Shown one piece after another: positions 22,733 to 34,514 of a DNA stretch of 64,000 nucleotides (positions are counted from its first letter, which is position 1; every line of letters begins with the position of its first letter). The notes below the pieces were generated by a model. The model had not been told where the DNA came from and did not search any database. It saw nothing but the letters and a program-made list of their open reading frames with translations. The translations under genes were made by a program, and so were the position numbers. Source of the DNA: Adiantum capillus-veneris (Eukaryota; Streptophyta; Polypodiopsida; Polypodiales; Pteridaceae); the NCBI GenBank assembly GCA_014529385.2, contig CM043971.1:84168340-84232339 (forward strand). The letters run 5' to 3'.

Positions 22733-23491
22733 TCAAGACTCACCGCAATTCCAACATTGCAAGACTCTCCTAGGTCGTGGGTCTCGCTCTTCAGACTTCT
22801 TTGCTTGTCCCTTTGGACCTACAGCTTGTGCAAGGTGAATTGACAAGCTGCTTAAAGATTCATTTAACTTCTCAATCACTTCCGTCGTTACCTCAGGAAG
22901 CTCCTTAGATGTTGATGCTTGTGACTTACCTTTGGGTCTAAGACCTTCTATTGGAACCTCCCCCCTTAAGCACTTGAGTTTCCTATATTTCTCAACAGCC
23001 CTAGTTTCAGTTGCATCAAAGGTAGCAGGTGCACCCGCCTCAACTTTTACCTTAAGGTCAGGAGAGAGTCCCGCTATGAACCTCTCCTTCTTTAGAAATT
23101 CTGCACCATCACCAGGGTTAGCAACATTTCGTATCCATAGAGCCCAAAGACGTAGGAACTCTTGCTTGTACAAGTAGTAGTCATCTAAGTCTTTTTGCTT
23201 ATGAGAAACAATGTCTTGCCATAATTTCTGAGTGTTTTGGGGATCAAAGAAGTATTTATTGAAATGATTCAAAACTTCCGTGTAATTCCCTTTAACTTCC
23301 TCAGGCAAAGAGTCAAACCAAGTGCTAGCATCTTTCCTAAGGACCACCTCAAACATTTCTACACGTTCTTGATCAGTTACTATCCTCTTGATACGGCAAG
23401 ACATCTTGAAATTCGCTAGAAATAATTCTGCATCCTCTCGAGGCTCTCCAAAGAAAAGAGGATATCCAGACATTTGGCGTTGGCTCTCCAT
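22733..23491 (-). pseudogene. E1 gag (capsid and first part of zinc knuckle)
   Basis: The start is chosen at 23491 (MESQRQMSGYPLFFGEP) because all three Tat copies share this ATG, while sequence upstream of it is not conserved as protein. A retrotransposon gag/capsid-like domain follows (AELFLANFKMSCRIKRI, WFDSLPEEVKGNYTEVLNHF, YYLYKQEFLRLWALW, RFIAGLSPDLKVKVEAGAP). The knuckle CWNCGES is cut by a TGA at 22733-22735 where the sisters have Gly. Gag is in the same frame as pol, so the parent made one gag-pol polyprotein without frameshifting. Confidence 0.87.
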
Positions 23492-24082
23492 TGAATTGAT
23501 TTCAAAGTGACGCGTTTTTGTTTTTTTTTTCTTTAAAAGATTTACGCAATAATATTTTCTAAATTGCAATCTATTCTACAACAAAATAAAAATATTCACA
23601 TCAAATGACCTATGATAATCAATAAGAGGTAGAATGACAGGGTTTGGTGACGCGAGAATTTCTCCTACTCTTTGGGCACCAAACATGAATACCATACGTT
23701 GTTGAAAATGGATTTTTCTACTAATTGCAATGTTTAATCTAATGTGTGGAGTGAAATGAAAGGGAAAAACCTGTATTCCTGGGCCACTATCCATGGTCTA
23801 TGCATGACCTAATTCTTAAAACAAAACAAAAATATAGACGTCCAAACTAAGGTCGTACATAATGAGAGGCAAAATAAAAGGATTTACTGATGCGTTTATC
23901 TCTACCAACCTAAGAGGACCTAAAATTCTACGAATTACTCGCTGAAATTGCAACTTAGTACTAACAATTATGTATACCTTTTGCCTTGCAATGGGAGTGA
24001 AGGGATCATACAAATTCTCATGATTCATGCAAGCTACTTGATTATGCTAAAGGTTGAGCCTTCACAAAACATACACAAGCCT
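23492..24082 (-). other. E1 untranslated leader
   Basis: About 590 bp between PBS and gag. The part next to gag (23520-23800) and the part next to the PBS (23820-24080) are conserved in E2 and E3. No long reading frame; no extra ORF of the kind some Tat/Ogre elements carry. Confidence 0.7.
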
Positions 24083-24101
24083 GTCCTCAGTGGGGGCACC
24101 A
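24083..24101 (-). other. E1 putative primer-binding site
   Basis: On the minus strand TGGTGCCCCCACTGAGGAC, four bases (ATTT) after the LTR end CCTCA. The same motif at the same spacing occurs in E3 (60426-60408) and, with one change, in E2 (47862-47880). It begins with TGG as expected for a tRNA CCA end. I could not match it to a plant tRNA from memory. Confidence 0.7.
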
Positions 24102-24105
24102 AAAT

Positions 24106-24380
24106 TGAGGCGGTCCGTGGTGGGAAACAAGAAGAGCAACCTCTAGACACCCTTCAAGGCTCCCGTGTTGCTCAATGGGGCTGGGGCAAAACACAACACA
24201 AACCAAAACAACAAACCCACAACCAAATCCCAACTACACAAGGGGCACCACCTAGTTTAAGAGCAAACTAAGATGCAAAAGAGGAGAATCGTTAGAGCAA
24301 CCCACAAACAAGCAAGGAATTTACACTAACCCTAACACCAATGGAAAACTCTCACACACTAAAACACGAGAGAGAGAGAG

Positions 24381-24448
<68 letters not shown>

Positions 24449-26751
24449 TGTACAACTTAGCTTCAACTTTATATTTTGCACAAAAAGGAACTTAGAGCTT
24501 GCGGAATCGAGTGACAAGATTTGGTTATAGCATCACTAGCACATTGTCTTAGGGTTATGGGAGCCCTCTCACTATCCACCCTCTTACAATGGTAGCCAAA
24601 CAATAGCCAATGAATCACAAGCAACAAAACAACAACCTTCAATGAAACAAGTCACCTTATGAAGCTGAATGAGTTTGCCAAGCCAAATTGGAGGAGAAGC
24701 ATGAGCCTTTGGACATGAATTGCACCCAAAACTACCAATTCATTGATGTTGGGGTAGATACAACAATGGTAGGAAGAATATCTTCTACTCCCACTCACTC
24801 AAACTAGCTCAAGCTTTTCTATGCACCAAAGTGATGGTATATAGAAAGCTTACTCTCTCTTTACAACCAAGATAGAACTGGCATGTGCTACGCTCAATCT
24901 AGTGTGCAATGGTATAGTGATGTCTTTTACAAAGAGGAATGGGTTCTATTTATAGGTTTTAGGAGCCTTGATTAGGATTAAACCTAATCAATTTTATTAG
25001 GAAAGATCAAGGATTATGAATTTTTATGAATTTCAAATGATAATGGGGTCTCTCTTTTCTCTTGAGTCACATGGATGTGGGCTCAAGTAAGAGAATTATT
25101 GATGTGGTGAAAGGAGAGAAACTTCCATGGGAGTGAGTGAATTTGGTTTACTTGTGCGGTTTCCTACTCCATATATTGATAGTGTGGGTGCATTTTTACA
25201 AGAGAAGTTAGTTGTTAGTGGTAATAATCACTAGAATTGTTAGTGATACATTTACAATGGGTAGGATGAGTTGTTTGATGAAGGAAGAGGGGTGAATTAA
25301 AAGAGAATAATTGAGATGGTGAAGCTTTGAAGAAGCTTGAACTCACCCTTGTGTAGATTGTGGAAAAAATGATCGCTGGTCTTCTTCTTCTTCTTCGCTT
25401 CTTTACGTCGCCACCACGGTTGACCACCACGAAGAAAAGAGGATTTGTTGATGAAAAATCCACAATTTGCAGAAGTTATCATGGTTAAGATGCCGAAGTT
25501 TAGATATTTTTAGGAGAGGTAAATGAAATTGTAACATAGAAGCAATAGAGAGAGACATGGAGATGGTGTATGTATGTAGAGGTTTATAAAAGAACTATAG
25601 GGATGAGAGAGAAGGGTAATGGTGAAGAGGGTGGGAGAAGCCATGGAAATTGCAGGTTTGAGTGAGGGAAGGAGAGGGAGGGATGTGTATGAGTGAGTAG
25701 GTGTGTGGAAGGGTGAGAGAAGACTAAGGGCTACTTGTGAGAAAAGTGGGCAGACTGAGGTCCACTCAAAAAATCATAGCTCACTGCTGGTAGCTCCAAA
25801 AATCATGAAAATATTTGAGGTGATTATTCAGAGCGTGGGCTACATTTTCTGTTTTGATCACTGGTCCAAATTCGGAGTGGAGATTGGTGGCAAAATTCTC
25901 ACCAAAAGCCTGTTTTTTATGCCTGCAAAAGTCTTTTAGTGGCCCCCCTCCTTTGTTGAATTTGTACAATGCATCCAAGAGTGAGCCCCTCCTTTGTCAT
26001 TTTATAATACAAAGCATCCAAGTTGCCCTTGACCCATGCATGGAGGAGGATTATTGGTGAATAAAGAAATATATACATGGTGGGACTAGTGTATGGACTA
26101 TTCATGGACTTTAGCTCAATGAGCACATGGTGTTAGAATAATGAGTAAAAATAATAATTAAAAAATGGAGGAATTATGGATATGGAAAGATATTGGAATC
26201 ATATGATATGGTCCCTCCTTGAATTATTTTGGGTGAAAGAGGAAAACGTATGCAAGTAAATAATATAATAAACGTAACCAATGAGTAGAAATCAATTTTT
26301 TGTTTTCACGAGGGTGAGGGTGAAAATGTGGGAGTGATTTGTATAAAGGAAAAATATGAGGTTAGAGTTTGTACATATTGGAAAAAAATATAATTATGGT
26401 GTAAGTGGATGAAAGAAGGTGTACATAGGTTTAATAAAACACACACCTAAGTAGAATTATTTAAATAAAATACCAAAATAATTATAAAAAATCCCTATAT
26501 TTAGGCCATATATACAATGAAATATTTACACACAAAGAGGCCATAATATAATTTTATTTTTTTTATTTTTTTGGCTCAACTAGTCCAGTGACTAGCTAGC
26601 TGAGGGTTTTTAAGAAGATATGGAAAAAGCCCCCTAACTCACACACGCCTATGTACAGTGAAATGGTAGGGATAGCCATAGCGTTTGGGTGAATTTGGTA
26701 GGGTGGAGTAGCTTACTATGGCAATTATGGAGAGCGGAAAAACGGCTATCA
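24106..26751 (-). repeat. E1 5' LTR
   Basis: 2646 bp, TGATAGCC...ATTGAGG-side end TCA, collinear with the 3' LTR. The TATA motif TATAAATAG lies at 24954-24946, and the (GA)n tract around 24366-24445 includes a GATA-rich patch absent from the 3' copy. Transcription would run towards lower coordinates into gag. Confidence 0.92.
24946..24954 (-). promoter_or_regulatory. Candidate TATA box of E1 5' LTR
   Basis: TATAAATAG on the minus strand within CCTATAAATAG. It is conserved in the other LTR copies at 15378-15370, 31037-31029, 51882-51874 and 61276-61268, and mutated (TATAAGTAG) in the inverted E2 LTR at 47071. It lies about 1.8 kb into the LTR, leaving roughly 0.85 kb for R-U5. Confidence 0.6.
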
Positions 26752-27500
26752 GCGTGAATATGTTTTCATATAAGAACTGTGTTGTGGCTCTAGTATCATT
26801 TTTCTGTGTTGCCCTTGCCTCAACCTACTTGGTCAAGTAATTCATTGCCACTATAACGTATTGAGAATGCATCCTATATGTCGATGGGTGAGATAGACCC
26901 TATAGATTCTATTATCCATTTGGCAAAAGTGTGTTCTCTCATTATTGGTCTCTGCGTCATGTCATCTCGTCGAGTTGGTACTTTAGTATGTTGGCATGCG
27001 TCACATAGTTTCATGTAATACCCAACATCCATGAACAAAGTAGGTCACCAAATCCCTGTTAGGAGCTTCGTATTGTATTAATCATATTCTAACTCTACTT
27101 AAGTTTTTTGGAAGTCTATCTTACTCCAAGTACTCCACAATATACTTCGCCCACTTGGGTGTTGTTTCTATCTTGAACAGTGTGGATGCTTGATTGTCTT
27201 GTTGATTGCACAAACATCACAGGAGCTAACATAGTCGTGTACACATTTTTTCATGTTAGGCCAATACACTCCATGTAGTGTCAATCTCTGGTATGTTTGT
27301 GTTTTGGCATTGTGAATGCCCGTAATTTGTACATGAGCTTGCAGTAGATATATCTGTTTTTTGCATGGCTCAATGCATAACCTGATTATGCCATCACGTA
27401 CTTGCTTGTATAGGCATGCTACAATCATCCCTAAATTGTAGGATTGCTTGATAATGGATGGTTGTCTCTTGGTTTGTAGCAAACTGATGGTGAGCAAAGG
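26752..27500 (-). pseudogene. G3 gypsy integrase, 5' half (interrupted by E1)
   Basis: Includes the zinc-binding domain (ITGIHNAKTQTYQRLTLHGV, YWPNMKKCVHDYVSSCDVCA; 27168-27350) and a degenerate first part of the core near 26800-26930. The stretch joining E1 (ATTQFLYENIF, 26756-26790) runs in frame into TRYALPIKIVSDRG across the E1 insertion once one GCGT is removed. Stops and frameshifts lie between the zinc domain and the core. Confidence 0.75.
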
Positions 27501-28357
27501 TATAATGTAATGGAAATGGCCTATGAACTTTGAGAATAGCGGAATTGAGAGAATTAGAATGAGAATTTTTGTGAGACTACTTTGTGAACATAGAGGGTGA
27601 AATTTATTAGGAGTAGCAACATAACCATAATATTTAACTAACTTGTCATGAATAGTACTTTTTCAAGAGAGAGAGTTTAGAGAACTTGACAACAGTTGTG
27701 GACCGGATTTATGTGGAGCCATAATACCTAATTAACTTGTCATGAACAATACTTTTGCAAGAGAGAGAGAGTTTAGAGAACTTGACAATAATTACGGACC
27801 CGATCTATGTGGAGCTGATCCCCCTTCCAATAGCCTTTTGTATTATTTAGAGAGCTTGACAACAATTGTGGACTGGATTTATGTGGAGCCGGTCCCCCCT
27901 GCAATAGGATTTTGTATTATAGATTCTCCCATTAAGGGAGACATGGTACAATACAATCTTTGTGTTCTTTGTGATCTAGGTGATGCAATGAATATGGAAA
28001 GATTCATGCATCACGAGCATAACATAGGCTTGTAGGGAAAAAAAAACCATCCCCAGCCTTAGTCCCAAAGCCTCAAACACCTTCAAAGGTGAAGAGAGCT
28101 AGCGGGGAATGAGGGTAGGGAAGAGGAAGAAGAAACATTCATAGGAGAAAGAAGTAATTTCTCACTTATCATCACTCTTCTTTCTAGAATATATAATAGC
28201 ATAGTAATGAAGATGGAAAAGATAGAAAGCTTAACCATTGAAGCATGGATCTTGGTTGGATATGAATTCCATAGCCAAGAGTGTTTGTGTAGGCTCTCAA
28301 CCTCTCTACTAGATTGGACGAGGAGATGGAGCTCTTGCACTTTGCACTTCACACAAT
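27501..28357. other. Non-coding region with short local repeats
   Basis: No gene recognised. About 27631-27925 holds two to three diverged copies of a roughly 90-bp unit containing TTAGAGAACTTGACAA and ATTTATGTGGAGCC. The sequence around 28247-28295 resembles the flank of G1 near 1700-1767. Confidence 0.5.

Positions 28358-28397
<40 letters not shown>
28358..28397 (+). repeat. (TG)n microsatellite
   Basis: About 20 TG dinucleotides in an otherwise unremarkable non-coding region. Confidence 0.95.
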
Positions 28398-28400
<3 letters not shown>

Positions 28401-28850
28401 CCAAGCTATCCCCCTCCTTGCTTTGGTCGACCCCCTCTTCTATAACTATCTTGCACTTGATTGAACCTTCTCAAGCATGGCCAATCACATCCTTAGTGCA
28501 TATCAAGAAACAAGGGTATCCATGGGACAAGTGTCTCACTTTCCCCTTTGAGAAAGAGGACTTGATGAATGCATAAACAATCAATTAAGTCAACTAAATT
28601 ATCATTGGACCCCTTAGGAGGCCAGCCAATAGGCTTTAGGCACACCATGAGGGAAACATGAAGAGGAGTTTGACAAGTGTCCTATTTGCTTTCTTTGTAC
28701 CAATCTTGCCTTGTGTTAGGGTGTGTGTGTTCTGTTTCTAGTTCCTACAATGAGGGCTCACCCCCCCTTGAGTAGGGATCATGTTGATTTTGTGGAATAC
28801 CTTACACTCAAGCACCCTATTCATGGAGCACCTTAGCACCTTAGTAACTA
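28398..28850. other. Non-coding spacer
   Basis: No gene, element end or repeat recognised. The short open frames here show no family features. Confidence 0.4.
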
Positions 28851-29100
28851 ACACCTCAAGCACCTTAGTCAGCACAAGCACGACAAGCCCCTCAAGCATC
28901 TTCGTCAGTAAGCACAACAAGCACCTCAAGCACCTTAGTCAGCAAGCATGACAAGCACCTGAATAATCTTAGTCTCAGTAAGCACGAGAAGCACCTCAAT
29001 CACCTTAGTAAACAAGCACCTCAATCATCTTAGTCAGTAAGCACAACAAGCACCTCAAGCACCTTAGTCAGCAAGCAAGACAAGCACCTCAATCTTGGCC
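28851..29100 (+). repeat. Minisatellite, about 34-bp unit, about 7 copies
   Basis: Repeating pattern CACCTCAAGCACCTTAGTCA followed by GCAAGCACGACAAG. Unit length varies from about 25 to 37 bp and units are diverged (AAGCACC/AATCACC/AATCATC variants). No conserved reading frame. Confidence 0.85.
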
Positions 29101-29733
29101 CAAGATCCCACCTCAAGCACAACCCTAGCTTGCCTAAGGTCAAAATAATTTTAACACTAACCATTGAAGGTCTTTAATGAAGCTAACCCTAAGGTCTTTA
29201 AGCTCCATTAATTAACCTTACTCTTTGACAAATCATCTCTCATTTGGACCCCTTTACCATTGGCACCATGTTGAGATAGATCTGTAAAAGCACATGTCTA
29301 TATTCTAACTCTTGTTCCTGTTTATTCTCCCACATTAAATGATTAGCTTCATCTAGGTTGGTAAGATATTAGATTTTATGACATTACCTCTCTCTTTAAA
29401 TCATAGTCGTCCTCGACTATGAGGTAGAAGAGATAAAGCCTTAGTCATTAGTCAATGTTTCTTAGTGGGTAGAGGATCCCTTTTCACCCTATGACATCAT
29501 TGCAAGATGGATGAACAATCCATTTGGTGCCTACCGCAAGTATGTCTGCTCTTTAGTCCATTTCATTCTCCCAAGTAGAGTGACAAATTCTACTTGGTAT
29601 TTGAGATACATCATCATCACAAACATGATTCTAAGCATGCACACTACTTAAATTTGTGCACAATAAGAGGAGAATTAGTCATTTAAGATAAAAACATTGG
29701 TCATTTGAAATAAATATGTATATTTGCTTACTC
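29101..29733. other. Non-coding spacer left of G4
   Basis: AT-rich, no gene seen. It may include the decayed 3' end of G4. Confidence 0.4.
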
Positions 29734-30186
29734 TTATGTAGAGTTGTAAGCATTGACAAGGTTCATACTATCCTTAAGCTGTATTCCTTGCATCAATCTA
29801 GCATCTTTAAAAGGGTAACTTTTGAACTTAATAAGATACCGTCGGATAATCTTACCATGTCGTAGTACCTTGTCTTCATGCCGAAGGATAGATTTGGGTT
29901 GTAGCACCTCTGATTCCGCGATGGTCTTCAATAATTGGTTCACTTGGTGGATCTCTTTTGTAGGGATTAAGTAAGCTCACAATAAAAGCATTGTGTCTGA
30001 GCCAATGGCTGGGCAGCTTGAGTTGATAAGCCATCTCATCATTAGCCTCAAAGTTTGAAAAGGACCTTAGTATCTTTTTGCTATTTTAGCATAATACTTT
30101 TGATGGCCCATAGGATTTTTGCCCGTCGTGTGCCTCAATCGAGCCTTGGGAAACTTAAGTAAGACACAATCATTTTCTTTAAATGT
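29734..30186 (-). pseudogene. G4 chromovirus: chromodomain and integrase C-terminus
   Basis: The chromodomain frame ILRHEDKVLRHGKIIRRYLI, KFKSYPFKDARLMQGI (29740-29900) is closely similar to that of G2. Integrase C-terminal sequence follows to 30186, where E2 begins. The DNA next to the insertion (CAATCATTTTCTTTAAATGT) continues, as judged from G2, at 45277 reading backwards, not at 44822, which reveals the inversion. Confidence 0.8.
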
Positions 30187-30461
30187 TGAGGTGGTCCAGG
30201 GCGGGCAACAAGAAGAGAAACCTCTAGACACCCTTCAAGGCTCCCGTGCCGCTCAATGGGGCTGGGGCACAACACAACACAAACCAAAACAACAAACCCA
30301 CAGCCAAATCCAAACTACACAAGGGGCACCACCTAGTTTAAGAGCGAACTAGGATGCAAAAGAGGAGAATCGTTACAGCAACCCACAAACAAGCAAGGAA
30401 TTTACACTAACCCTAACACCAATGGAACACTCTCACACACTAAAACACTAAAACACTAAAA

Positions 30462-30531
<70 letters not shown>

Positions 30532-32903
30532 TGTACAACTTAGCTTCAACTTTATATTTTGCACAAAAAGGAACTTAGAGCTTGCGGAATTAAGTGACAA
30601 AATTTGGTTATAGCATCACTAGCACATTGTCTTAGGGTTATGGGAGCCCTCTCACCATCCACCCTCTTACAATGGTAGCCAAACAATAGCCAATGAATCA
30701 CAAGCAACAAAAAAACAACCTTCAATAAAACAAGTCACCTTATGAAGTTGAATGAGTTTGCCAAGCCAAATTGGAGGAGAAGCGTGAGCCTTTGGACATG
30801 AATTGCACCCAAAACTACCAATTCATTGATGTTGGGGTAGATACAACAATGGTAGGAAGAATATCTTCTACTTGCACTCACTCAAACTAGCTCAAGATTT
30901 TCTATGCACCAAGGTGATCGTGTATAGAAAGCTTACTCTCTCTTTACAACCAAGATAGAACTGGCGTGTGGTACGCTCAATCTAGTGTGCAATGGTATGG
31001 TCATGTCTTTTACAAGGAGGAATGGGTTCTATTTATAGGTTTTAGAAGCCTTGATTAGGATTAAGCCTAATAAATTTTATTAGGAAAGATCAAGGATTAT
31101 GAATTTCAAATGAGAATGGGGTCTCTCTTTTCTCTTGAGTCACATGGATGTGGGCTCAAGTAAGAGAATTATTGATGTGGTGAAAGGAGAGAAACTTCCA
31201 TGGGAGTGAGTGAATTTGGTTTACTTGTGCGGTTTCCTACTCCATATGTTGATAGTGTGGGTGCATTTTTACAAGAGAAGTTAGTTGTTAGTGGTAATAA
31301 TCACTAGAATTGTTAGTGATACATTTACAATGGGTAGGATGAGTTGATTTGATGAAAGAAGAGGGGTGAATTAAAAGAGAATCATTGAGATGGTGAAGCT
31401 TTGAAGAAGCTTGAACTCACCCTTGTGTAGATTGTGGAAAAAATGATCGCTGGTCTTCTTCTTCTTCTTCGCTTCTTTACGCCGCCGCCACGGTTGACCA
31501 CCACGATGAAAACAGGATTTGTTGATGGAAAATCCTCAATTTGCAAAAGTTATCATAGTTAAGATGCTGAATTTTAGATAGTTTTAGGAGAGGTAAATGA
31601 AAATGTAACATAGAAGCAATAGAGAGAGACATGGAGAGGGTGTATGTATGTAGAGGTTCATAAAAGAACTATAGGGATGAGAGAGAAGGGTAATGGTGAA
31701 GATGGTGGGAGAAGCCATGGAAATTTCAGGTTTGAGTGAGGGAAGGAGAGGGATGGATGTGTAAGAGTGAGTAGGTGTGTGGAAGGGTGAGAGAAGACTA
31801 AGGGCTACTTGTGAGAAAAGTGGGCAGACTGAGGTCCACTCAAAAACTCATAGCTCATTGCTGGTAGCTCCAGAAATCATGAAAATATTTAAGGTGATTA
31901 TTCAGAGCGTGGGCTACATTTTCTCTTTTGACCACCGCTCCAAATTTGGAGTGGAGATAGGTGCCAAAACTCTCACCAAAAAGCCTGTTTTTATGCCTGC
32001 AAAAGTCTTTTAGTGGCCCCCTCCTTTGTTGAATTTGTACAATGCATCCAAGAGTGAGCCCCTCCTTTGTCATATTATAATGCAAAGCATCCAAGTTGCC
32101 CTTGACCCATGCATGGAGGAGGATTATTGGTGAATAAAGAAATATATACATGGTGGGACTAGTGTATAGACTATTCATGGACTTTAGCTCAATGAGCACA
32201 TGGTGTTAGAATAATGAGTAAAAATAATAATAAAAATATGGAGGAATTATGGATATGGAAAGATATTGGAATCATATGATATGGTCCCTCCTTGAATTAT
32301 TTTGGGTGAAAGAGGAAACGGTATGCAAGTAAATAATATAATAAACGTAACCAATGAGTAGAAATCAATTTTTTGTTTTCACGAGGGTGAGGGTGAAAAT
32401 GTGGGAGTGATTTGTATAAAGGAAAAATATGAGGTTAGAGTATGGAAATATTGGCAAGAAATATAATTATGGTGTAACAGGATGAAAGAAGGTGTACATA
32501 GGTTTAATAAAACACACACCTAAGTAGAAATGTTTAAATAAAATACCAAAATAATTATAAAAAATCCCTATATTTAGGGGTGTAGATAGGTTTAATAAAA
32601 CACACACCTAAGTAGAAATATTTAAATAAAATACCAAAATAATTATAAAAAATTCCTATATTTAGGCCATATATACAATGAAATATTTATACACAAAGAG
32701 GCCATAATATACTTTTATTTTTTTGGCTCAACTAGCCCAGTGACTAGCTAGCTGAGGGTTTTTAAGAAGATATGGAAAAAGCCCCCTAACTCACACACGC
32801 CTGTGTACAGTGAAATGGTAGGGATAGCCATAGCGTTTGGGTGAATTTGGTAGGGTGGAGTAACTTACTATGGCAATTATGGAGAGCCGAAAAACGGCTA
32901 TCA
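30187..32903 (-). repeat. E2 3' LTR
   Basis: 2717 bp, longer than its partner (45278-47857, 2580 bp). One reason is a tandem duplication of about 88 bp (about 32491-32578 and 32579-32667), present only here and so acquired after insertion. TATA motif at 31037-31029; (GA)n at 30465-30528. Confidence 0.9.
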
Positions 32904-32931
32904 TTAGCCCTCCTCCAGGATGATGGTATAT

Positions 32932-34514
32932 TCATGTACCATCATATAGCATATTTTCCAAAGAGAGTGCTTCAGAGTCCTTGACGAGATCTTCATTGTT
33001 TGGCCCCTCAGAATTTTGGCTGGAGTTACACTCATGCTTCATGTAACAATACTTACATGAGACAACGGCCTTTGGACAGATCTTTGGTAGATCCTTTGGT
33101 AGAAGGCGACTCAAATAGGGATTCAAGCGATACTCGTTTACCTTCGTGGAGTGCTCTTTACCATTCGAGTCCATAAGCTGATAGTAACTAGAATTGAAAG
33201 CCTTCTTGACTATGTATGGCCCTTGCCATCTAGTTTCAAACTTGGTATCAAAACGATTGTCAAGTCGATTGTCATACCTTAACACAAGCTCTCCTTCCTT
33301 GATGCCATTGTCCTTCAATTTCTTGTCGTGCATTTCTTTCGCTTGTGTGGCTTTCCTCTTGTAGCACTCATATGCTGCTTCTCTTTTCCACTCAAGCTCC
33401 ACTAACGTAAGAAGTCGATCCATCCATACCTCGTGATCATCTTATGCTCCTTTGCCATGAAGTCGCATTGTTGGAATGTTGAGCTCGATAGGCTGCAAAG
33501 CCTCTTGACCATAGACCAAGTGAAATGGTGTGAACTCCATCGTGGCTTCGCTATATGTGGTTCGATATGCCCACAAGGCACCATCCAAGAAGTCATCCCA
33601 TAATTTTGTCTTGTTTTGCACCACCTTTCTAATGATTCCTGCAATGACACCATTAGCCTTCTCCACCAACCATTTTCCTGTGGGTAGTATGGTGTGCTAT
33701 GACGATGTAGAATGTGAAGCTCTTCACAAACTTCTGTGAGCAAGCCCTTCCTAAATCCTGGAGCATTATCAGAAACGATCTCCAAAGGTGTGCCAAATCT
33801 GCAACAAATGTGAGTGTACACAAACTTGCTAACTGTCCTCTCATTCACTCTTGCCACACGTTGAGCTTCCACCCACCTAGTCATATAGTCTATAGCCACT
33901 AGAATGTAGAGTTTACCATTTTTTGTCCTAGGCAGAGGACCCATAGCATCAATGCCCCACTTTTCAAAGGGTCCATTTGCAATCACTATTTGCCTCGGGC
34001 CATGGACCAACCTTCTATTTCCATTTATCTGACAATTGTGACAGCTTTTACACCAATGTTGAACATCCACATGCAAGCTTGGCCAAACATACCCCGCAAG
34101 CAAAATCTTCTTCACAGTTGTTTCTTGGGCAAAATGACCACCACATTCCTCTTCATGCAAAACTTTTAGAATGGCTGGAATTTCCTCGATAGTTGGTACT
34201 CTTTTGCACACTTGATCCTTCCCTCTTTGATAGAGGGAGCCTTCTAGGAAGAGATAGAAACTTGCCTTCTTCATGAGTCTCCTCTTCTGAGCCTTCGTGA
34301 AGTCTTGTGGAAACTCACCCTCCAAAATGTAGCCAATAATGGGAGCCAATGACTCCAATCCCTGGTATCTCGGTTGCTTGACAGCTGCTCCCACCATGAT
34401 GACTTGCACTTCTCTCTCAACACATGTAACTGCTTGTTGTGCAAGTAAATCGTTATCTTCATTTTGTTTCCTCGGAATATGATATAGTTGCACTTCTTCA
34501 AACTGATTAAACAT
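32932..34514 (-). pseudogene. E2 integrase and end of aRNH, frameshifted
   Basis: One open stretch (33402-34514) has the aRNH tail (YHIPRKQNEDNDLLAQQA), the zinc domain (HEEECGGHFAQE, CKSCHNCQ) and the first two core Asp residues (GIDAMGPL, SDNAPGF). It loses frame just before the catalytic Glu (HSTPYYPQENGWWRR). The Glu-containing continuation (MVEKANGVIAGIIRK) is in another frame at 33442-33669, and the C-terminal domain is at 32932-33423. Small indels near 33668 and 33540 account for the shifts. Confidence 0.87.

Larger units (their letters stand above)
14534..26751 (-). mobile_element. Tat-type Ty3/gypsy element E1, structurally complete
   Basis: Structure on the minus strand: 5' LTR (26751-24106), PBS (24101-24083), gag-protease-RT-RNase H-aRNH-integrase in one frame (23491-17297), PPT (17183-17170), 3' LTR (17169-14534). 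The extra plant-type RNase H between the gypsy RNase H and integrase is characteristic of the plant Tat lineage. The flanks carry GCGT on both sides (14530-14533 and 26752-26755), and removing E1 with one GCGT restores the integrase frame of G3. The coding frame is interrupted by nonsense codons at 22733, 20708 and 18674 (the last duplicated at 19688) and by a 1014-bp tandem duplication. It is not autonomous as it stands. Confidence 0.93.

Noticed and set aside
28738-28929. Leu/Val-rich minus-strand frame over the minisatellite
   Set aside because: Low-complexity translation of the 34-bp repeat; no signal of a real protein.
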